Counted from the first letter of the stretch, positions 36,801 to 45,008 are shown. The stretch: DNA of 59,671 nucleotides from Gammaproteobacteria bacterium (GCA_017302255.1 JAFLDV010000027.1:1-59671), one strand, 5' to 3'. A program made the numbers and translations. The notes: generated by a model not told the origin, from the sequence alone.

Positions 36801-39165
36801 TGTGCACAATGCCGCCGTTTGCAGGGTTGGCTGCCAACATGTTGTCGTAACTTTCATCCAGTAATAAGCCGGCATCAATCGCTGAAGCGACATTAATCCG
36901 ACCGGTGCCCGCGCGATACACTTCGGCTTTCGGGTTTTTCTCCCAAGGCTGGCCTTTGGCAATTGCGTAAGTGACTACTGGCTCTGCGGTTAATTGCAGC
37001 GCCGCTTGTTTTTCGGCAACTGTCCAGTTTGGTCTTGCTTGGCTTAACAACGCCAGTGCGCCAGCAACATGTGGAGCTGCCATTGACGTGCCGCTGTAGA
37101 TGCCATAATCGCCAGTGACTGGCGTTTGTTCTAAACGTTCAGCAAAAGGGCTTTCATCATTGATTGCTGCGTAGATATCGACGCCAGGTGCAGTGATTGA
37201 AGGCACTAAGTGTTCTGGGTTTGCAACACCAGGACCACGTGAGGAGAAGTCGGCCAGTTTATCGGCTTCAGCTTCATCGACTTTGCGTTCAATTGTCGTT
37301 GCAGAGATCGTCAGGCGATGGCCTGTAGTACTTTCAGAACTTAGCCAATTGCTAAAAGATTCCCACCACTGTGCGTTAGAAATGTGGATCCCCGGTACCG
37401 CATAGGTATCGGTTTGCACGATATTGCCTTCATCGCCGTAATCGGTGGTGTTATATAAGATAAAACCTTCAGCGCCGCCTGCTGCGACGTTCGCCGATTT
37501 TTCCACACGAGCGTTGGTGCCGCGTTGACAGACCACAATGACATTGGCTGGATTGCCGTCCACATCTAAATATGGTTGACCATCGGTATTGGTTAAATTG
37601 TCAAAAGTCCCGGCAGCAAATGGTTCAGTACATTGCGCATTACCAAAGTTTTCCGCTTGTACCACTACACCGCTGATGGCTGTTGCATTGATACCACCAC
37701 CGCGAAGTTCAGCTGTTGGCACATTGCTGCCCCCGGCGAAGTCTTGAGCTTTGGTATCGACATCAATGGTTCTACCGGTGGTTGATGCGGCAACGTTCAG
37801 TAACCAAGGTGATACGTGGTCGATATAAGTGCCCAGTTCTTGGCTGCCGTTGCTGCCAGCGTTACCTGCTGAGGCCGCTACGGCGATACCCGCTTGGTGC
37901 GCACCTAAAAACGCCAGTTCGATACTGTCATCCCAAGGTGACGTGGTATTCATCACATTACCAATGGAGAAGTTGATGGCATCAACACCATCGACCACTG
38001 CATCTTCGATGGCCGCGATTAGCGCTTCACCAGGACAGCCTTCCAGTGGGTAACAAACTTGGTAGGAAATGATGTTGGCGTGCGGAGCAACACCAGACAA
38101 TTGCGGGAATAACTTCTCTTTAAGCACACGACCATCACTGGCTGGGCTAGCGATCGCGGTGACGAAGTCGACGTCTTTTAACACGTTACCGGCCGCAGTT
38201 GAAGCCGTGTGTGAGCCGTGCCCAGAAACGTCTTCACCAACTTTTGGATAGATATCGCCGTAAGTGTCGGTAATCACTGAGTAGCTGCGCACACCAATCA
38301 GTTTATCGTTACAACGAGATTTAAATTCATCAATGGCACAATCGCCGACATAATTGCCTGCGCCATTTGGGTTGGTATGGTCGTAACCATCGCCGCCGAT
38401 ATCGGCAAACGCTGGGTGGTCGGTGTTCACGCCAGTATCAATGATACCAACGATAGTGCCTTCGCCTTTAAATGGCAGATTAGTGCTGGTGTTACCAACC
38501 CAAACTTTGTCAGCGCCAATACGTTTTGGACCTTCATCGGTGTGCAGTTGGTACATTTTTGAGCGTTGTACGCTAACCACATTGGCCAATGAAGCCACTT
38601 TTTCTGCTTCGTCTTGGGTCAGCGTCAAGCTAAAACCGTTGATTGCATTCACAAATTGCTGGCGGGCTTTACGCTGGCCAACCAATTGCGTAATTTCGCT
38701 CAGCACTGTTGATTGCTGTGCAAGCAGGTATTCTTGATAATCTGAAACGGCATCGCTTGCTGGTTCACCTTTGGCAAACAAACGCTGGTCGGCACTGGCT
38801 TTTTCTAATTTTGTCGCCGCTAAGCCGCTGATCCCACCGGTATATTGGCTGACTGGCGATTGTCTCAGACGCACGATATACACTTGGTCGCCACTAATGC
38901 CTTCTTCGCGGACGAAATTCACTTTTTTCGGTTGTAACGTGACGTTCAGACCATCATTTTCGAATCGATTATTTTTAATGGTGCGGCTGTTTTGCCGTCT
39001 ATTAATTTTGTCGGTGTCAACAACGACTGGTTTTAGGGTGTTTAGGTTAGTTGGTTGCCCCGACGCATTGGGTAAATGCGTTGTCGCCGCATGAGCTATG
39101 GCAATACCACCAAAAGCGGCTGCAATTGCATAGGTTAATTTTTTAAGTTTCACTGGACTCTCCAT
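33892..39165 (-). CDS. Large secreted subtilisin-like (S8) serine protease with GlyGly-CTERM tail
   Basis: 1757 residues. A signal peptide (about 1-27) and an I9-type propeptide region (about 90-205) precede the S8 catalytic domain with D243 (IIDTGVNTDHP), H316 (GHGSHT) and Ser near 691 (GTSMAAPHVAG). A PA-type insert lies around 490-620. Then come fibronectin-like and other beta domains, and cadherin/PKD-like repeats near 1540-1700 (PTAKVVSSSVVGTAGNNITLD). The last 27 residues, GGSMGFGSLFMLMSLLGLAY then RRRTGK, are a GlyGly-CTERM signal of the type handled by rhombosortase after type II secretion. It is monocistronic, with its own terminator and an operator-like motif 83-101 bases upstream. 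Confidence 0.93.
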   Translation of the reverse strand: MESPVKLKKLTYAIAAAFGGIAIAHAATTHLPNASGQPTNLNTLKPVVVDTDKINRRQNSRTIKNNRFENDGLNVTLQPKKVNFVREEGISGDQVYIVRLRQSPVSQYTGGISGLAATKLEKASADQRLFAKGEPASDAVSDYQEYLLAQQSTVLSEITQLVGQRKARQQFVNAINGFSLTLTQDEAEKVASLANVVSVQRSKMYQLHTDEGPKRIGADKVWVGNTSTNLPFKGEGTIVGIIDTGVNTDHPAFADIGGDGYDHTNPNGAGNYVGDCAIDEFKSRCNDKLIGVRSYSVITDTYGDIYPKVGEDVSGHGSHTASTAAGNVLKDVDFVTAIASPASDGRVLKEKLFPQLSGVAPHANIISYQVCYPLEGCPGEALIAAIEDAVVDGVDAINFSIGNVMNTTSPWDDSIELAFLGAHQAGIAVAASAGNAGSNGSQELGTYIDHVSPWLLNVAASTTGRTIDVDTKAQDFAGGSNVPTAELRGGGINATAISGVVVQAENFGNAQCTEPFAAGTFDNLTNTDGQPYLDVDGNPANVIVVCQRGTNARVEKSANVAAGGAEGFILYNTTDYGDEGNIVQTDTYAVPGIHISNAQWWESFSNWLSSESTTGHRLTISATTIERKVDEAEADKLADFSSRGPGVANPEHLVPSITAPGVDIYAAINDESPFAERLEQTPVTGDYGIYSGTSMAAPHVAGALALLSQARPNWTVAEKQAALQLTAEPVVTYAIAKGQPWEKNPKAEVYRAGTGRINVASAIDAGLLLDESYDNMLAANPANGGIVHKLNLPEMVNFSCKPTCNWIRTFTATKDGSWTLSADEITNWSPTDSERFVQQGAKIEIVPNKFTLKAGESQTVMVKASIMNSQDVAGNSEVELHSHLMLKEDNNNAPEMRLPVVFKYDNGELPERLAVTAHRNNSSYTVKDMALPAMKQPVAQAYQAVKAERHTVTLPKDDEFTFPWPLQDGDVAENRIDEAAHSFWIDVPEGSKRLIVENLQRTASSNKEAWNFGNVIVYVGKDFNNNGEMDLDTEMLCVSWHISYNNFCNINDPEPGKYFAIMYNANDWMTPGNDTFEYTYAVVKGDKATDLNVTLPSQTDGKTPVNVQINWNKPEMVTGDLYYTGFDIGSSPANAGNIGFVPVKLSRGDNDVTLTASKSAARAGQPVSFTLATLPNLSGADRAFTLTAKIPEGLEVSAQSVQVSDSSIVTETSLSNGVLTVKGSQPNTADVTPEYKITTSDEDLMCRVPDFGQNNDRYVNLSGFGFGPSFGDDPNTLRQGTEIPYNWLFNDGIGFGLYNNEHAKMPVMAVRGNGNVTFGGDPYFFPAHYPFPYNSFPHQAIGTLWRGWGGIPFLFETAATPISWDSGMTIASTQSGWAIVEWDGMRTMPYLGTDENWQGIFGNGDDRFEFELIFNNQTRFADGEYELYMAYNKLEYAGDVRGSVGLQGYRGQTSIWGPLEGYHGSQYAYEDLDTKLSVGKVLCYNYVGPESSQFRVTVNGTVAQDAIGSTMTIDATSEVAGMENISMSHSIAVPSDITLGVIANATIAEDSELTGVRVLYADENNSANIISISGDHISGTVTDHKSGGTINVKPAANFTGTTTVTVTVADVEQPTDKVSTSFVLTVTPSNDAPTAKVVSSSVVGTAGNNITLDASNSIDVDGDQLSFTWEQKSGATLSSTATGSKLTLSNVASGNYSFMVTVSDGTLTSKAEVSLKVEDKQVVTEVTPESSGGSMGFGSLFMLMSLLGLAYRRRTGK

Positions 39166-39247
39166 TTTTGATTATCGTCGCGACTGGTTATTTTTCCGTC
39201 GCTATTTTCATCTAAGCATTCAGTCCGGTCGGATCGCGAAGCATTTC

Positions 39248-39266
39248 ATGTATCAGTTTGTATCAT
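39248..39266 (-). promoter_or_regulatory. Operator-like 19-bp motif upstream of the S8 protease gene
   Basis: On the minus strand it reads ATGATACAAACTGATACAT, identical in 18 of 19 positions to the motif at 33731-33749. It contains TGATACA words 10 bases apart. It lies 83-101 bases upstream of the S8 start. This suggests shared control by the OmpR-type regulator encoded at 31684. Confidence 0.6.
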
Positions 39267-39533
39267 CAGCAAGAAAGACTTCAGTTAAAACAATATGTTG
39301 CAAAAGGGTGTTTAATCTGTTTTTGAGTTGTGTTTTCGCTGTTGCTTCTGTCTTTGACAGATGAAAATAATTGAACTATCGAGTGTTGCTGGCATTCCTT
39401 GCTCATCGCAATTAAGTAACCGAGCTCCTTGCTTAGATTTGATCATCCGGCAAAAGCTGTTTAAGTTGGTTGCAGCAAATTAATCTTGGTAGAGATTATT
39501 GCTGGTAAAGTCGTGCTCGCTTCCATAGAATAA

Positions 39534-39549
39534 AGACATCCAGATGTCT
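39534..39549 (+). promoter_or_regulatory. MetJ-type operator (two met boxes) in front of metC
   Basis: AGACATCCAGATGTCT is two adjacent 8-base met boxes (consensus AGACGTCT), 11 of 16 positions or better by eye, and is an imperfect palindrome. It lies 14 bases before the metC start, so bound repressor would block initiation. MetJ itself is not in the window. The remaining 350 bases up to the S8 gene hold no other recognised element. Confidence 0.7.
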
Positions 39550-39562
39550 ATAAAGGTGGTGT

Positions 39563-40735
39563 ATGAAAGTTGCAACTCAAATTGTCCATGCCGGACGGGG
39601 TAAACGTTGGGCTGGCTATAGTGTTAACGTTCCTGTTGTGCGGGCATCGACCATAGTGTTTGACACCATGGCTGAAATGAAACACGCAACTCGTCATCGC
39701 GGTGAGCATGTACCATTTTACGGTCGACGCGGGACCCAAACCCATTTTGCTTTTAGCGAGGCTATCTGCGAGCTCGAAGGTGGCGCTGGTTGTGCGCTGT
39801 ATCCTTGTGGCGCAGCGGCCATCAGCGGTGCTTTGTTAGCTTTTTTACGCCAAGGCGACCATTTGTTGATGGTGGATGGCGCTTATGAGCCGACGCGTGC
39901 TTTATGCGACAAAGTGCTAGCGGCGCTTGGTATCGAAACCACGTACTACGACCCGATGATCGGCGCTGAGATTGCAAGTTTAATTCGGCCAAATACCCGA
40001 GTGATTTATTTAGAATCGCCATGCTCGCTCAGCATGGAAGTGCAAGATGTGCCGGCAATCACGGCGATTGCGCGTGCTCGCGACATCATTACCATTTTGG
40101 ATAATACCTGGGCTTCACCGATTTTATGCAAACCCTTTGAGCTTGGTGTTGATGTGTCAATTCAAGCGGCAACTAAGTACATTTGTGGCCATTCTGATGT
40201 GATGCTCGGGACAGCTAGTGCCAACGCAAAACATTGGCCGCAACTGCGTGAGCATAGTTATTTGCTTGGGTATTGTGCGTCAGCCGATGATGTTTATTTG
40301 GCGGCTCGTGGTTTAAGAACCTTGGGCGTGCGTTTGGCACAGCATCAACGCAATGTTGAACCTATTGTGCAGTGGTTGCTGCAACAACCTGAAGTCGAAG
40401 CAGTTTTGCATCCGGCTTTGCCAAATCATCCAGGCCATGTGGCTTTTAAACGCGATTTCAGCGGTGGTAATGGCTTGTTTTCCTTCGTGTTAAAAACGGG
40501 CGATGCCAACACAGTGCAAGCCTTTGTTGAAGGCATGCACCATTTCAAAATGGGCTTTTCTTGGGGCGGTTATGAATCACTGGTGATTGCCAATACTGAT
40601 ATGCAAGCGCTGCGCAGTGCCACCACTTGGCCTTATGCTGGGCCGCTGCTCCGCTTGCACATTGGTCTTGAAGATCCGGAAGATTTAATCAAAGATTTAG
40701 CGGCAGCATTTAACCGCATTCGTGAACTGAAATAA
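39563..40735 (+). CDS. metC: Cystathionine beta-lyase MetC
   Basis: 390 residues (E. coli 395). PLP-dependent trans-sulfuration enzyme cleaving cystathionine to homocysteine, pyruvate and ammonia in methionine synthesis. The PLP lysine is K205 in SIQAATKYICGHSD; Y53 in FYGRRGTQT and the ILDNTWASP aspartate are also visible. The motif order matches beta-lyase rather than gamma-synthase. GGTGGT precedes the ATG and a MetJ-type operator lies upstream, which supports the assignment. A strong terminator follows. Confidence 0.93.
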   Translation: MKVATQIVHAGRGKRWAGYSVNVPVVRASTIVFDTMAEMKHATRHRGEHVPFYGRRGTQTHFAFSEAICELEGGAGCALYPCGAAAISGALLAFLRQGDHLLMVDGAYEPTRALCDKVLAALGIETTYYDPMIGAEIASLIRPNTRVIYLESPCSLSMEVQDVPAITAIARARDIITILDNTWASPILCKPFELGVDVSIQAATKYICGHSDVMLGTASANAKHWPQLREHSYLLGYCASADDVYLAARGLRTLGVRLAQHQRNVEPIVQWLLQQPEVEAVLHPALPNHPGHVAFKRDFSGGNGLFSFVLKTGDANTVQAFVEGMHHFKMGFSWGGYESLVIANTDMQALRSATTWPYAGPLLRLHIGLEDPEDLIKDLAAAFNRIRELK

Positions 40736-40745
40736 GCCGAACATG

Positions 40746-40780
40746 ACAGCAGCGACTATGTTTTGTCGCTGCTGTTTTCA
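40746..40780 (+). terminator. Rho-independent terminator after metC
   Basis: An 11-bp perfect stem ACAGCAGCGAC / GTCGCTGCTGT with an 8-base loop, followed by TTTTC. It lies ten bases after the metC stop. Confidence 0.85.
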
Positions 40781-40839
40781 TGCTAAGTAGCGCTTTTTTG
40801 ATCTATATTGAATGCATTCGCTAACTTCCGAGCGCTGTC

Positions 40840-41736
40840 ATGAAAGGGTCATTTAAGGGCTGGCTATTGCTTGTTGGCGCCGGAGCATTGGCTGCCGAAG
40901 CGCAAACTAGTCAGCCGATAACCGCACTTTCCCATGCCAATGGCGATTGCCCCGCCGAGTTATCGGTAGCGTACAATGCCAATTGGCTGCCTTATGTTTC
41001 GGTACCTGCATCTGCACAACCCACAGCTGACAAAAGCTTAATGCCAAATTCAAGCGCGCAGCCAGCTGCAACCCCGCCTGTAGCGACTCCAGCATATACC
41101 GAAAACCAAGCCGATATTGGTGGCACTGATATTGAACTTATGCGGCAAATTGTTGGTGCCGTGGGTTCGCGTTTAGTCTTGCAATATGTGCCAGAAACTC
41201 GCGCCTTGCATCAGCTGAAAAACGGCCAAGTGGATTTGTTGTTCGCAGCATCACATACGCCTGCGCGCGCAGAATACGCATGGTTTACCCGGCCTTATCG
41301 CCATGAAGTGAATGTGCTAGTCGTTCATCAAGATTTGTTGCAACTCTATCCGGAACTCACTAAGCGCCCGGCATTTTTTCAGCTCGCCATCCGTAAATTG
41401 GTCGGGACTTATAATCCAACCGGGTTTTACGGCGATGAATTTGAAGCAATTAAACAAAATGCGCAGGTGAAAAAACGGAGCTTATTTGTGTTTGAAGCAG
41501 AGCGGCGTATGGAACTGGTGTTGGGGAAAAGGGCGGATTACACCTTAGTTGACCAAGTGGCGACCGAGTATCAGTGGCGACAAAGCCAGCAACCACCACC
41601 TTTGGTACTGCTACCCTTTGCCGTCAATCGCGCGGCCATTCATGTGATGGCGAGTAAACAACGAGTCAGCGCCACTTGTGTGGCGCGACTTAATGCGGCG
41701 ATCAGCAAGTTAGTTGGCTCACTCGTGGAAAAATGA
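40840..41736 (+). CDS. Periplasmic amino-acid-type solute-binding protein (SBP_bac_3)
   Basis: 298 residues with a signal peptide ending near GAGALAAEA. A Pro/Ala/Thr-rich insert (about 60-90) follows, then a type II periplasmic binding fold: DIGGTDIELMRQIVGAVGSRLVLQYVPETRALHQLKNGQVDLLF is the family's first-lobe pattern. No ABC permease or ATPase is adjacent, so it may be an orphan receptor or act with a distant transporter. Such orphans are common in Rheinheimera-type genomes. Its last 18 bases overlap the end of the convergent membrane protein gene. Confidence 0.8.
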   Translation: MKGSFKGWLLLVGAGALAAEAQTSQPITALSHANGDCPAELSVAYNANWLPYVSVPASAQPTADKSLMPNSSAQPAATPPVATPAYTENQADIGGTDIELMRQIVGAVGSRLVLQYVPETRALHQLKNGQVDLLFAASHTPARAEYAWFTRPYRHEVNVLVVHQDLLQLYPELTKRPAFFQLAIRKLVGTYNPTGFYGDEFEAIKQNAQVKKRSLFVFEAERRMELVLGKRADYTLVDQVATEYQWRQSQQPPPLVLLPFAVNRAAIHVMASKQRVSATCVARLNAAISKLVGSLVEK

Positions 41737-42426
41737 TTCCAACGATTCGCCAGTTAATTTCGGAATTTGGCTGAAGATATACCAAACAGCGGCCATCATA
41801 ATGCCGGTACAAGGCAGAGCAATCACCGGATAACTCAGCGCCGTCATTCGCGCCAGCTCCGCGTTATATTGTTCAGTGCCTGGTTGGCTAACTAAAATCC
41901 AAGTGGCCAAGCCATAGTTGAGCGCCGCAGAAAAAATAAACGAGCCACCGATAATCCGGTTGGCGTTACTGAGCGTCGCTTCAAAGGCTTGTTCAGCTTG
42001 GCGCTCCTGCAGTTTTTGCTGCAATTTAGGTAAGTCGAGCAACTGCATATTTTGCAAAATGGTTTTCACTAGCGGAAAACGAGTATGGCCGCTGACTAAA
42101 ATCAGCACGGCAATAATGCCCGGCACTGCCGCTTCTTTAATCGCGATATATTTAGGATCTAACTGCAGCAAGCTCATGCCGCCAGTCAACAACACACTGA
42201 TAATGCCGACAATCGACAAGAAATTCAGTTTGCCGGATTGCACCAGCTCATAAATACCAAAAGCGATAGGAAAGGCTAACGCGACGACCAAACCCCAGAC
42301 TGGGCCTAAATGGGCTTCAGAGCTGAATTTACTTAAGATCAACACCGGCAAAACGATGTTAAAGGCCAAATTGGCTAATAAACCTTTGCCTGATTGCTGC
42401 TGCGGTTTTGGAGCTGGGTTACTCAT
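41719..42426 (-). CDS. VC0807-family membrane protein
   Basis: 235 residues from the ATG at 42426. Five to six hydrophobic segments (about 16-34, 43-60, 68-85, 97-112, 165-185, 205-225) with a cytoplasmic loop rich in Gln/Glu (LPKLQQKLQERQAEQAF). This matches the VC0807 family of inner membrane proteins found in Vibrio and relatives, of unknown function. Convergent with the binding-protein gene and overlapping it by 18 bases. Confidence 0.75.
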   Translation of the reverse strand: MSNPAPKPQQQSGKGLLANLAFNIVLPVLILSKFSSEAHLGPVWGLVVALAFPIAFGIYELVQSGKLNFLSIVGIISVLLTGGMSLLQLDPKYIAIKEAAVPGIIAVLILVSGHTRFPLVKTILQNMQLLDLPKLQQKLQERQAEQAFEATLSNANRIIGGSFIFSAALNYGLATWILVSQPGTEQYNAELARMTALSYPVIALPCTGIMMAAVWYIFSQIPKLTGESLESFFHE

Positions 42427-42667
42427 TGTGTCTGCGCCTAAAAATACCAAAGGGGTGCCAACGCGGCTGAAGTGGCAGTTTTACCATAAAAGGCCTGAAA
42501 ACGATACTGCTTGGCGGCGTGATTGCGGCGTCAGGGATGATCTTTACACTGTCATAGATTGTGAATTTTGGCAGTCATTCCACGAGTTCTGCGAACAAAG
42601 TGAATGACCAAAAAATCTGGATCTCAGCTCAATTCAGTTTTAAAGCAAAACATGTGGATTATGCGGT

Positions 42668-43555
42668 TTATTCCAAAAAATCTGCAGAGTCGCTGATAAC
42701 TAGCTGTTGTTCGGCGTCGGTTGCAATTTCAAACACCTTGTCGATACCTCGCTCACTCAGAAAGCGAAGTTCCTGATATGCGGCAGTGCTAATCCATTGT
42801 CCGCGACCAAGCACAGCAACCCTCTCACCACGCATAAGAACACCCTCCTCAAATTTGACGTCCTTTCCATAAGCACCGATATACGGAATTGGAGAAACTC
42901 CCACTGCCTCAAGCGTCCGCTTTCTTTTTGCGTTCTCTTCATAAGTGAGAAATCCACCGAGGTCCTTTGAGTAAGAAGACTCGTCATGAACGATATCAGT
43001 CTGAATGATTATTTTTGCGTTGTTACTTCGCACTAACACAAAATGCTTTTTGCATCGGATTAAAAAATCATTTGCCAGCAATTTAAACGCAATTGTGTCC
43101 CAGTATGTTCTTGGCCATTCGTTGGTCTTTGCGGGCTTTAAAGCGCTGATTGAATACGCCGAACATTGTCTTTGTGAAAATGGTGCGGTTAACTTGGTAG
43201 GCATCAACTCTAGAGTGCCTTGAATACGCACGATTTCTCCATCGCTACACTTTGAAATTGAAGATTGGGCGATTGCTTTAAAAGAGCGGATCAGCTTTAG
43301 TTTGCCCCAGAAGTACGAATATATGTAACCAGTTAACACCAATACAGCAAGACCAAAGACCACACTAATAATGCCCCCTGCCGCCCCGTTACCTCTACTC
43401 CCCCCTTTACCTATAGTCCATGCATGTGCAATCCATTCGACGTGCTCGGCAAGCTCATGGAACAATGAATCTGACAGAATAAAGACAACCATGACATAAA
43501 ATAGGAAGATTAACCTTGCCGCAGTTTCATTAATTTTCAATATGCTATCCGTCAA
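42668..43555 (-). CDS. GIDE-domain-like membrane protein
   Basis: 295 residues. Two N-terminal membrane segments (about 13-35 and 62-84) are followed by a soluble region in which CSDGEIVRIQGTLELMPTKL, FSQRQCSAYSI and FVLVRSNNAKIIIQTD resemble the GIDE (MUL1/MAPL-like) domain known from eukaryotic E3 ligases and many bacteria. A RING domain is absent. The bacterial function is unknown. The gene is AT-richer than its neighbours and is flanked by 240 and 160 bases without genes, including an inverted repeat upstream, so acquisition by transfer is possible. The domain call is moderate. Confidence 0.6.
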   Translation of the reverse strand: MTDSILKINETAARLIFLFYVMVVFILSDSLFHELAEHVEWIAHAWTIGKGGSRGNGAAGGIISVVFGLAVLVLTGYIYSYFWGKLKLIRSFKAIAQSSISKCSDGEIVRIQGTLELMPTKLTAPFSQRQCSAYSISALKPAKTNEWPRTYWDTIAFKLLANDFLIRCKKHFVLVRSNNAKIIIQTDIVHDESSYSKDLGGFLTYEENAKRKRTLEAVGVSPIPYIGAYGKDVKFEEGVLMRGERVAVLGRGQWISTAAYQELRFLSERGIDKVFEIATDAEQQLVISDSADFLE

Positions 43556-43648
43556 ATCGCGTGCTCGAGAGATCCGATTGTAACGTCAGATCAGACAACC
43601 TTTCAAACACAGTAAGTGGATGTCCGGCTTTGGACTTCAGCTTTGGAT

Positions 43649-43696
43649 TTGGCATCAAGCCGCGACGCACAATAGTTCACTATTACTTGGTGCCAA
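43649..43696. repeat. Nested inverted repeat
   Basis: Outer arms TTGGCATCAAG and CTTGGTGCCAA pair with a single wobble; inner arms AATAG and CTATT pair perfectly around a 4-base loop. It lies between the GIDE-like gene and the end of the sigma operon, 22 bases after that operon's stop on the minus strand. It may be a terminator without T-run, a REP-like sequence or the end of a small mobile element. Confidence 0.55.
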
Positions 43697-43717
43697 GCCA
43701 CGCGCAAAATTACATGG

Positions 43718-44278
43718 TTACTCAGCAATTTGCAGGTCCAATTTATCGATTTCCATCTGTAATTTTTGCGCGGCCCGCAAGTTCATGGCAATTACCAGAG
43801 CAAATGGAATAATTAATACTGAAGTTATTTGCCACGGAAAATCCGCAGGGTTTGGCTGCGCCATGCCCCAGAAAAACAGCCCGAAGCCGGGCAACAACGG
43901 CACGAATTGGGACAGCCATATGCCTCGTAGCAGATCGCGCTGGCGGATAAGTTCTTGGCGAAAATAGATGGCTGACGGCTGGCCAAGTTGCTCTGGTGCA
44001 GGCTTTTGCAAGCCCGCGCGAAACCTAAGCTGATAGAGGATGACCAAACTACCGACCACGATGAGTGCACTGCCAATACGCATGAAATACTCAGGCAAAG
44101 TCCAAGCATAATAGCCAAAGATAATGCTAACCATCAGCGCACAAAAACCTTCTTGCAGGTTGCGTCGGCTAATTGCACGGCGAAATCCTGCGACATCCTG
44201 CTGTAACTGATTTGCTGAATAGTCTGCCACGACATTCGGCTGGGATTGCCAGATTGCCTTGAAGTTTTGCTCATTCAT
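43718..44278 (-). CDS. Membrane protein encoded with an ECF sigma factor, possible anti-sigma
   Basis: 186 residues. A 38-residue cytoplasmic N-terminus (NEQNFKAIWQSQP) is followed by two close membrane helices (about 46-62 and 68-84) and two more near 122-138 and 146-164. The C-terminus is charged and helical. The gene overlaps the ECF sigma gene by 8 bases, which suggests that it controls that sigma factor. It has no recognisable zinc-binding anti-sigma motif. An alternative is a simple membrane partner of unknown role. Confidence 0.65.
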   Translation of the reverse strand: MNEQNFKAIWQSQPNVVADYSANQLQQDVAGFRRAISRRNLQEGFCALMVSIIFGYYAWTLPEYFMRIGSALIVVGSLVILYQLRFRAGLQKPAPEQLGQPSAIYFRQELIRQRDLLRGIWLSQFVPLLPGFGLFFWGMAQPNPADFPWQITSVLIIPFALVIAMNLRAAQKLQMEIDKLDLQIAE

Positions 44279-44810
44279 GTGGGTGTGCTCCAGTATTTAA
44301 TTGATTGCTCAGAAGTTGCTTGATGCGATGTATTTTGGTCGCGACATTGCGCGTGGATAGTCCAGTGATTTCGCTAATTTCCGCCGCATCCATACCTTCG
44401 AGATACAGCAACATCAGTTCTCGATCTAACGCGGCCAACAAGTAAATTAATTGCAGCACACGTGCAAAATCCAGTTGCCGCTCTGACAAGCTGGGATCGG
44501 TGCTTTCATCCACTTTAAATTCAAGTTCGTTTAGATCATCGAAGTGCTGCTCAGTCGAACGCATACTGCGCTGAATATGGCTAACCCCCACGTTGTGAGC
44601 GACGCGATAGACCCAGGTTCTTAAAGAGCATTGTTGCTTGAAACCCAACATGCTTTGCCAGATGGCAAATTGCATCTCTTGCAGAAGATCCTGTCGTTTG
44701 GCGGCGTTGCGTTCATAACCTGTGACAAAACGCGCAATTTCTGCAGCGTATTCATCTAACGCTTTTTGGTATAAACGGTCCTGCTCGGTCATTTCATTCG
44801 GTCGCTGCAT
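44271..44810 (-). CDS. ECF-type RNA polymerase sigma factor
   Basis: 179 residues. Sigma region 2 is seen in AKRQDLLQEMQFAIWQSM and LRTWVYRVAHNVGVSHI; region 4 in LLYLEGMDAAEISEITGLSTRNVATKIHRIK, a helix-turn-helix for the -35 element. There is no region 3, as in ECF sigmas. An in-frame ATG at 44792 is an alternative start; neither has a good ribosome binding site. The downstream overlapping membrane gene is probably its regulator. Confidence 0.9.
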   Translation of the reverse strand: MQRPNEMTEQDRLYQKALDEYAAEIARFVTGYERNAAKRQDLLQEMQFAIWQSMLGFKQQCSLRTWVYRVAHNVGVSHIQRSMRSTEQHFDDLNELEFKVDESTDPSLSERQLDFARVLQLIYLLAALDRELMLLYLEGMDAAEISEITGLSTRNVATKIHRIKQLLSNQLNTGAHPHE

Positions 44811-44958
44811 GTAGTGTTCGCTGACTATGTTGTAGAGATACCAAGGTAGTCAAAGAACCTCTAGCTTTCTTACAGCAATACACCAATAAATCTGCGGATT
44901 GCATCAACAATTTTTGGACTGGCGAAAAAAACCACAAATTCTGCTTGCCATATTACTG

Positions 44959-45008
44959 TGTCGTGCATAGTATGTGCTGTATGTCGCACAGTATGTGTCG
45001 CACAGTAT
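44959..45008 (+). promoter_or_regulatory. Three direct repeats upstream of padR (probable operator)
   Basis: TGTCGCACAGTAT occurs at 44982-44994 and 44996-45008, and a variant TGTCGTGCATAGTAT at 44959-44973. The last copy ends 17 bases before the PadR-type regulator start. PadR proteins commonly repress their own operon, so these are candidate binding sites. They would overlap the promoter or leader. Confidence 0.6.

Noticed and set aside
34000-39000. Many open frames of 60-128 codons on the plus strand within the S8 protease gene
   Set aside because: They are antisense to a gene with clear signal peptide, catalytic triad and sorting tail, and none shows a ribosome binding site or family resemblance.
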